From CAZTZY01 sp964617765 (GTDB taxonomy: Bacteria > Pseudomonadota > Gammaproteobacteria > Pseudomonadales > DT-91), in contig CAZTZY010000035.1 in the NCBI GenBank assembly GCA_964617765.1, forward strand, positions 1-27,278: a stretch of 27,278 bases of DNA, written 5' to 3'. A model generated the notes under the pieces. The model was not told the DNA's origin. It made no database searches and was given only the letters and a program-made list of their open reading frames with translations. Below, piece by piece: positions 22,851 to 27,278 of this stretch; position 1 is the first letter of the stretch, and each line of letters opens with the position of its first letter. The position numbers and the translations under genes are program-made.

Positions 22851-23744
22851 ATGGCAAATGATTCAGCTGCAATCATGTTTTCAGATGTTTCTGGAAGTTC
22901 GCGTCTTTTCAAGGAAGTAGGCGATGCACAAGCGCGAGCCATAGTCTCTAAAGTCGTAGCCATGATGATGCAAAATACCCAGTACCAAAATGGTACTGTG
23001 ATAAAAACTATCGGTGATGAAGTGATGGCATCGTTTCCATCGGCGTCACAAGCGATGGATGCAGCAATAGCCATTCAAAAAGATATTAGCTCAAAAAATT
23101 ATGGTGCGCCTTTAACCATTCGTATCGGTTTCCATTTTGGTCCTGTGATTCATGAAGAGGGAGATGTTTACGGCGAAGCTGTGAATGATGCTGCTGATTT
23201 GGTAAAGATCGCAAAGGGTGGCCAAATTATCACCAGCGAACAAACACGCGAAGCTTTGCCAGGCTTCATGAAAGGCAAGTTGAGCCGTTTTGATGAAATT
23301 CGTCTCAAGGGCGGCAAGGAAAAAGCAACAATCTATATTGTTGAATGGGAAGATCGCAAGGAATCCAATGCCACCATGTTTATGGCTGCCATTAATACAA
23401 CCAGTATTAATGAGCATTCTGAAACCAGCGCACTTGAGCTGATTTACAATGGTGAAACGATTAATTTAACCAAAGATAATATGCCTTTTTCTATCGGGCG
23501 TGGAACAGATGCTGATCTGACGGTGTTATTCAGTATGGCTTCGCGTGATCATTGCACCATTGATTATCGGCGTGGCAAGTTTGTATTGATTGATAAAAGC
23601 ACTAATGGCACTTACGTTGCACCTGAAGGGCGTACCAAGCTTTATTTGCGTCGTGAAGAAGCGCCTTTATTGAATGTTGGCTATATCAGTTTCTCAGCCG
23701 ATATCGAAGTCGATGGATTACACAGAATCCGTTTTTCCTGCTAG
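22851..23744 (+). CDS. Class III nucleotidyl cyclase homology domain fused to FHA
   Basis: A 297-residue cytosolic protein. Residues 5-165 form a CHD: metal ligands D12 (MFSDVSGSS) and D56 (KTIGDEVM), with substrate-pocket K52 and D105 (HEEGDVYGEAVN) of the adenylyl-cyclase type. N112 of the transition-state N/R pair is kept, but the arginine position (VNxAAR in active enzymes) is D116. Residues about 194-285 form an FHA domain (SIGRG, SRDHCTI, DKSTNGTYV) that binds phosphothreonine peptides. Cyclase activity is thus uncertain; it may be a phospho-regulated dead or altered cyclase. The start ATG 22851 has a weak SD. No kinase gene is adjacent. Confidence 0.85.
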   Translation: MANDSAAIMFSDVSGSSRLFKEVGDAQARAIVSKVVAMMMQNTQYQNGTVIKTIGDEVMASFPSASQAMDAAIAIQKDISSKNYGAPLTIRIGFHFGPVIHEEGDVYGEAVNDAADLVKIAKGGQIITSEQTREALPGFMKGKLSRFDEIRLKGGKEKATIYIVEWEDRKESNATMFMAAINTTSINEHSETSALELIYNGETINLTKDNMPFSIGRGTDADLTVLFSMASRDHCTIDYRRGKFVLIDKSTNGTYVAPEGRTKLYLRREEAPLLNVGYISFSADIEVDGLHRIRFSC

Positions 23745-23750
23745 TTTTTC

Positions 23751-23772
23751 ATCACCCTCAAATGAGGGTGAT
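23751..23772. terminator. Shared terminator hairpin between convergent genes
   Basis: 9-bp perfect arms ATCACCCTC/GAGGGTGAT with loop AAAT, 6 bp after the cyclase stop. The + side continues ATTTATA and the minus side GAAAAAC, so it serves the + strand better. Confidence 0.6.
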
Positions 23773-23817
23773 ATTTATACTGAATCCAGAATCCATCCCG
23801 AAAACATCAATGTCCTT

Positions 23818-24594
23818 TTAATGTCCAGAATTGCCGGCATCCAGAAACGCCGGTTTCTCGCCGCCGCCATGAATCGTCAGGTTCGCCCCCGTCACATAAC
23901 TCGATAAAGAAGAAGCAAAAAACAAACAGGCATCACCAATATCACTGGGGTTTGCCATGCGTCCTAATGGAACGGTCGCGCTCACTGCAGCAATGCCTTT
24001 CTCATCGCCATAATGCAATCCGGCCTGTTCGGTTTTGATTAATCCACCGGCAATGGAATTCAGGCGCACTTTGGGAGCCCATTCCACGGCAAGCGAAGTG
24101 GTCAGGTTAACCAAGCCGGCTTTGGCCGCACCATAAGCGGCTGTGCCTGGAGAAGGTCGCAGGGCACTGACGCTGGCGATATTGATAATCGAGCCGCCAT
24201 GTTCCTGTTGTTGCATCACTTCGTTGGCAGCCTGGCTACAATAGAGTGGTGCCAATAAATTCAAACCAATGATTTTTTCAGAAAAGCGGGGAGACGCTGT
24301 CGCTGCATTGGCAAAAGGTGCGCCGCCAGCATTGTTTACAAGAACATCCAGTGTACCGAAGGTATCCACTGCCAGTTTCACCATGGCTTTCACCTGTTCC
24401 CATTCGCGCACATCACAAACGGTAAAAATAGCCTTGTTGCCATCCACTTCGGGTAGAACTTCCGGTGCATTGCGGCCACAAATAATCACATTTGCGCCTT
24501 TTTCCAGAAAGCGCTCGGTAATACCGCGACCAACACCTTTGCCGCCGCCGGTTACAATAACGGTCTTGCCGGTAAAATCTAATTCATTATTCAT
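23818..24594 (-). CDS. Classical short-chain dehydrogenase/reductase
   Basis: A 258-residue NAD(P)(H)-dependent oxidoreductase. Cofactor loop TGGGKGVG (15-22), N87-N-A-G, structural N112, catalytic S141 or S143, and Y154-xxx-K158 are all present. The length is standard. The C-terminal YVTGANLTIHGGGEKPAF is the usual family end, so it is intact. Substrate unknown. It is divergent from npdG and shares its upstream region; a minus-strand promoter with TATAAT is visible. A steroid, fatty-acyl or terpene alcohol is a plausible substrate from context. Confidence 0.9.
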   Translation of the reverse strand: MNNELDFTGKTVIVTGGGKGVGRGITERFLEKGANVIICGRNAPEVLPEVDGNKAIFTVCDVREWEQVKAMVKLAVDTFGTLDVLVNNAGGAPFANAATASPRFSEKIIGLNLLAPLYCSQAANEVMQQQEHGGSIINIASVSALRPSPGTAAYGAAKAGLVNLTTSLAVEWAPKVRLNSIAGGLIKTEQAGLHYGDEKGIAAVSATVPLGRMANPSDIGDACLFFASSLSSYVTGANLTIHGGGEKPAFLDAGNSGH

Positions 24595-24636
24595 AACGTA
24601 AAACCCTACTGTACAGGAGTGGGAAAATTCTTTGGC

Positions 24637-24666
24637 ATTATAAAGACTTAACTTGCACCAGGTAAA
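24637..24666 (-). promoter_or_regulatory. Minus-strand promoter of the SDR gene
   Basis: Minus-strand TATAAT (24637-24642) and TTTACC (24661-24666) with an 18-bp spacer, 43 bp before the SDR start. It is 60 bp away from the palindrome at 24726-24739, so that site would act on it only indirectly. Confidence 0.5.
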
Positions 24667-24692
24667 TGTTATTCAGCAGGTCAGCCCCGCGC

Positions 24693-24739
24693 TTGCTTGT
24701 TGAATTTAAACGAATATAATACTAAACGATACGTTTCGT
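24693..24739 (+). promoter_or_regulatory. npdG-cof promoter with TetR-type operator
   Basis: -10 TATAAT (24715-24720) lies 16 bp after TTGCTT (24693-24698). Immediately downstream, at the expected start of transcription, is the palindrome ACGATACGTTTCGT (24726-24739; 12 of 14 self-complementary). It matches the SDR-tetR site at 11 of 14 positions. Confidence 0.55.
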
Positions 24740-24821
24740 AATTAGGCTTGCCATGCCGGGTAAAGCCGCGTATAAAACGTCAACTATTTGCGCAGCGCAC
24801 GCGCCTTTTGAGGAAATTGTT

Positions 24822-25499
24822 ATGAGTAAACCAGTGATTGCTATTTTGGGTGGTACCGGAGCGTTAGGTACAGGTTTGGCAAGGCGTTGGGCGCAGGCAG
24901 GTTATCCTATTGTGATTGGCTCGCGCACTAAAGAAAAAGCCGAAGAAGCCGTTAATGAATTGAAAAAAGTAATGGCTGAACGTGGTGTTTCCAGCGTTTC
25001 TGTAACTGCTGCCGATAATGTGAATGCAGCACAACAGGCGGCAATTGTGGCAATTACCGTACCTTATGATCATCATGCAAGTACATTAACAGCGGTAAAA
25101 GCCGAGTTACAAGGCAAAATCCTGATTGATGTTACCGTACCGTTACGTCCACCTAAAGTGGGAACCGTACAATTGCCAGAAGCCGGTTCAGCAGGCCAGG
25201 AAGCACAAAACCTGTTAGGCGAGGGTGTAAAAGTGGTGTCTGCATTCCAGAACGTGGCTGCCCATCATCTGCAAGAAGGCCAGGGTATTGCCTGTGATGT
25301 ACTGGTTGCCGGTAATGATGCTGAAGCGCGTGCAGAAGTGGTTAAACTGGTAGAAGCTGCCGGAATGCGCGGATTTTCCATTGGCCCGATCAATAATGCC
25401 GCAGCTGCCGAAGCGTTAACATCCATACTTATCCAGATCAATCGCCAGTTTAAATGCCATGCCGGTATTCGTATCACTGGCACTGAAACATCGCACTGA
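24822..25499 (+). CDS. npdG: NADPH-dependent F420 reductase (F420H2:NADP oxidoreductase)
   Basis: A 225-residue cytosolic enzyme that moves hydride between NADP(H) and coenzyme F420. The N-terminal Rossmann loop ILGGTGALG and GSRTKEKA (with the NADP-preferring S-R pair) and the later INNAAAAEALTSILIQIN fit the Fno/NpdG family. ATG 24822 has GAGGAAA upstream; the in-frame ATG 24753 lacks an SD. It is followed after 6 nt or less by cofE and leads the F420 operon. A supplier of F420H2 for reductases is the likely role. It has no extra domains. Confidence 0.88.
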   Translation: MSKPVIAILGGTGALGTGLARRWAQAGYPIVIGSRTKEKAEEAVNELKKVMAERGVSSVSVTAADNVNAAQQAAIVAITVPYDHHASTLTAVKAELQGKILIDVTVPLRPPKVGTVQLPEAGSAGQEAQNLLGEGVKVVSAFQNVAAHHLQEGQGIACDVLVAGNDAEARAEVVKLVEAAGMRGFSIGPINNAAAAEALTSILIQINRQFKCHAGIRITGTETSH

Positions 25500-25505
25500 T
25501 TGTTT

Positions 25506-26267
25506 ATGAAATCGATGCAGCTGTTGCCATTACCTGGCATTCCGGAAGTGAAACCAGGTGATGACGTAGCAGATATTATTCTCACTGCGCTAAAAGCCGC
25601 TCACCTTCAACTGGAAGAAGGTGATGTGATTGCCATTGCGCAAAAAATCATTTCCAAGGCTGAATATCGCTATCGTTTTCTCGATGAAGTGAAACCTTCA
25701 GCCCGTGCACAGGAACTGGCACCGCAATGTGATAAAGACCCGCGACTTGTGCAGTTAATCCTGGATGAATCGGTCGAAGTGATGCGTGTGCGTACCGGTG
25801 TCATTGTAGTGGAGCATAAACTGGGTTATGTGCATGCCAATGCCGGTATCGATAAATCCAATCTGCCCGCCAGTGAACGTGAACGCGTTTTGCTGTTGCC
25901 AGAAAATCCCGATGCCAGTGCCGAAAAAATCCGTGCCCGTTGCAGTAACGAGTTTGGTGTGGCGATCGGTGTATTAATCAACGACAGCGCCGGTCGCGCA
26001 TGGCGTGAAGGCACCATGGGTTTTGCCATTGGTACAGCTGGATTTGAAGTATTACACGACATGATCGGCCATAAAGACCGCCATGGCCGCGTGCTCGAAG
26101 TGACCAAGGTTGCCGTTGGCGATGAACTCGCTGCGGCAGCATCCTACATGATGGGCCAGGCCGATGAAGGCCAGCCGGTTATCCTGATTCGTGGTGCCAA
26201 TCCAAAACTGGGTAATTACCCGTCGAACAGCCTTATTCGCGCCAAACAAAGCGATATGTTCCGCTAA
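25506..26267 (+). CDS. cofE: Coenzyme F420-0:L-glutamate ligase
   Basis: A 253-residue cytosolic ligase that adds glutamate to F420-0 with GTP and a divalent metal. The motifs EVKPGDDVADII, EGDVIAIAQKIISKAE, NAGIDKSN, ENPDASAEKI, and NDSAGRAWREG...AIGTAG match CofE/FbiB N-terminal domains. The nitroreductase-like second domain of mycobacterial FbiB is absent. The frame could begin at TTG 25500 or ATG 25515; ATG 25506 is a compromise as no good SD is seen. It couples to cofD by a TAATG overlap. Confidence 0.9.
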   Translation: MKSMQLLPLPGIPEVKPGDDVADIILTALKAAHLQLEEGDVIAIAQKIISKAEYRYRFLDEVKPSARAQELAPQCDKDPRLVQLILDESVEVMRVRTGVIVVEHKLGYVHANAGIDKSNLPASERERVLLLPENPDASAEKIRARCSNEFGVAIGVLINDSAGRAWREGTMGFAIGTAGFEVLHDMIGHKDRHGRVLEVTKVAVGDELAAAASYMMGQADEGQPVILIRGANPKLGNYPSNSLIRAKQSDMFR

Positions 26268-27208
26268 TGCAATCAACATTCCCGATACTTGCATTCAGTG
26301 GTGGTGTTGGTGGTGCCAAACTGGCATTGGGTTTGTCGCATGTGTTAGATGCGCAGGCATTAACCATTGTTGCCAACACGGCCGATGATTTTGAACATCT
26401 GGGTTTAACCATTTCCCCTGATCTCGATACGGTGATGTACACACTCGCGGGACTCAATAACCAGCAGCAGGGATGGGGTTTGGCGAATGAAAGCTGGAGT
26501 TGTATGCAGGCCATGGAACGCCTGCAGGGAGAAACCTGGTTCAGGCTGGGCGACCAGGATATCGCCACGCATTTGCTGCGTAGCCAGTGGTTACGCGAAG
26601 GCCAAACCCATACCGACATCACGCAAGCCTTATGTAAACGCCTCGGCATCAAACACCGTCTTTTGCCGATGTGTAATGAGCCTGTACGCACGATTGTCCA
26701 AAGTGATGCCGGCGATTTGCCGTTCCAGGAATATTTTGTCAAACGCCAGTGCGCGCCGAAGGTATCGGGTTTTCACTTTAACGGCATTGAACAATCACAA
26801 TTAAGCTCTGAGTTAAAAAATGCCATTCAAACCATGCAGGCATTAATTATTTGCCCGTCGAATCCATTCGTGAGTATTGCGCCTATACTGGCTATACCCG
26901 AAATGAAAAATGCCTTGCTACAACGTAACGTGCCGAAAGTAGTGGTTTCCCCTATAGTCGCTGGCATGGCCATCAAAGGCCCTGCGGCAAAAATGATGCA
27001 GGAATTAAACATGCCAATCACGGCATTGGCGGTGGCTGAATATTATCAGGGGCTGGGAACACATTTTGTGCTCGATAACTGCGATGAACAATATCAGCAG
27101 GCAATAACAGCGATGGGCTATCAAGTGATAATGACCAACACCATCATGCAAACCTTAAATGACAGAATTCAATTGGCGCGTGATATTATCACTGCCTTGC
27201 ACGACTGA
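26267..27208 (+). CDS. cofD: 2-phospho-L-lactate (or PEP) transferase, F420-0 or dehydro-F420-0 former
   Basis: A 313-residue cytosolic enzyme that transfers the guanylylated phospho-acid from CofC onto the Fo deazaflavin. The N-terminal FSGGVGGAKLALGL and ANTADDFEHLGLTISPDLDTVMYTLAG are the family signatures. Length is normal. Its ATG overlaps the cofE stop by one base (TAATG), so translation is coupled. Whether the phospho-acid is lactate, enolpyruvate or 3-phosphoglycerate cannot be read from this protein. The deazaflavin-forming genes (cofG/cofH or fbiC) are not in the window. Confidence 0.93.
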   Translation: MQSTFPILAFSGGVGGAKLALGLSHVLDAQALTIVANTADDFEHLGLTISPDLDTVMYTLAGLNNQQQGWGLANESWSCMQAMERLQGETWFRLGDQDIATHLLRSQWLREGQTHTDITQALCKRLGIKHRLLPMCNEPVRTIVQSDAGDLPFQEYFVKRQCAPKVSGFHFNGIEQSQLSSELKNAIQTMQALIICPSNPFVSIAPILAIPEMKNALLQRNVPKVVVSPIVAGMAIKGPAAKMMQELNMPITALAVAEYYQGLGTHFVLDNCDEQYQQAITAMGYQVIMTNTIMQTLNDRIQLARDIITALHD

Positions 27209-27222
27209 GACGGATAACCGAT

Positions 27223-27278
27223 ATGTGGGTTGTGTTGCCAGTAAAAGCCTTTGATAAATCCAAACAGCGTTTGGCGCA
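27223..27278 (+). CDS. cofC: CofC/FbiD-type guanylyltransferase, 5' end only (cut by window)
   Basis: Eighteen full codons plus two bases are visible. MWVVLPVKAFDKSKQRLA matches the N-terminal nucleotide-binding start of CofC/FbiD (xPVK...KxRL). The enzyme makes the GDP-linked phospho-acid used by CofD. It begins 14 bp after cofD with GAGACGG upstream, so it is the fourth gene of the operon. Substrate-choosing residues lie beyond the edge. Confidence 0.78.
   Translation, partial: MWVVLPVKAFDKSKQRLA

Noticed and set aside
1..27278. CRISPR array, tRNA or rRNA
   Set aside because: No spaced direct repeats, cloverleaf or rRNA sequence was seen on either strand by eye.

Overview
The window looks like chromosomal DNA of an aerobic, marine or soil-type gammaproteobacterium, perhaps near the Cellvibrionales/Spongiibacteraceae. 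That is inferred only from the gene mix (paired DUF2339/DUF3999, two-part YeeE, CopA, lipid-type dehydrogenases, coenzyme F420 genes) and not from a marker gene. No rRNA, tRNA or CRISPR array was seen.

Positions 1-7800 form a dense accessory island, almost all on the + strand. It holds a Fic AMP-transferase (its frame is open at the left edge), a Phd/RelE toxin-antitoxin pair, a 790-residue TOTE-type primase-helicase, a MazEF pair, a YefM-YoeB pair, and a ParD-like/zeta-toxin pair. Several pairs carry visible self-regulation sites: twin 18-bp palindromes at mazEF, a TGTACA palindrome at yefM, and an 8-bp-arm palindrome at the ParD-like gene. The island also contains palindromic repeat DNA: an attC-like fold after mazF, a five-hairpin element at 6350-6456, and a roughly 204-bp MITE-like element. 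The MITE sits between the ParD-like and zeta genes, and its target repeat leaves the antitoxin stop codon intact.

Positions 7800-19300 are a chromosomal mix. They hold REP-like hairpins, an anchored protein of unknown function, a two-HMA copper-exporting ATPase (CopA), a 36-residue lysine-rich micro-protein on the minus strand, a small membrane protein, a sulfotransferase, the DUF2339-DUF3999 envelope pair, and a minus-strand two-gene YeeE/YedE transporter.

Positions 19376-24594 carry lipid-type catabolism and regulation. They encode an acyl-CoA dehydrogenase and a 3-beta-HSD-like extended SDR (both minus), a divergent TetR regulator, a class III cyclase-FHA protein, and a classical SDR (minus).

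Positions 24822-27278 hold a tight coenzyme F420 operon: npdG-cofE-cofD-cofC, with cofC cut by the window edge. Near-identical TetR-type palindromes lie in the spacer of the 3-beta-HSD-like gene's promoter and just downstream of the npdG -10 box. The simplest reading is that the local TetR protein co-regulates the SDR and F420 supply, so F420 may serve a steroid- or terpenoid-like catabolic pathway. This link is inferred.
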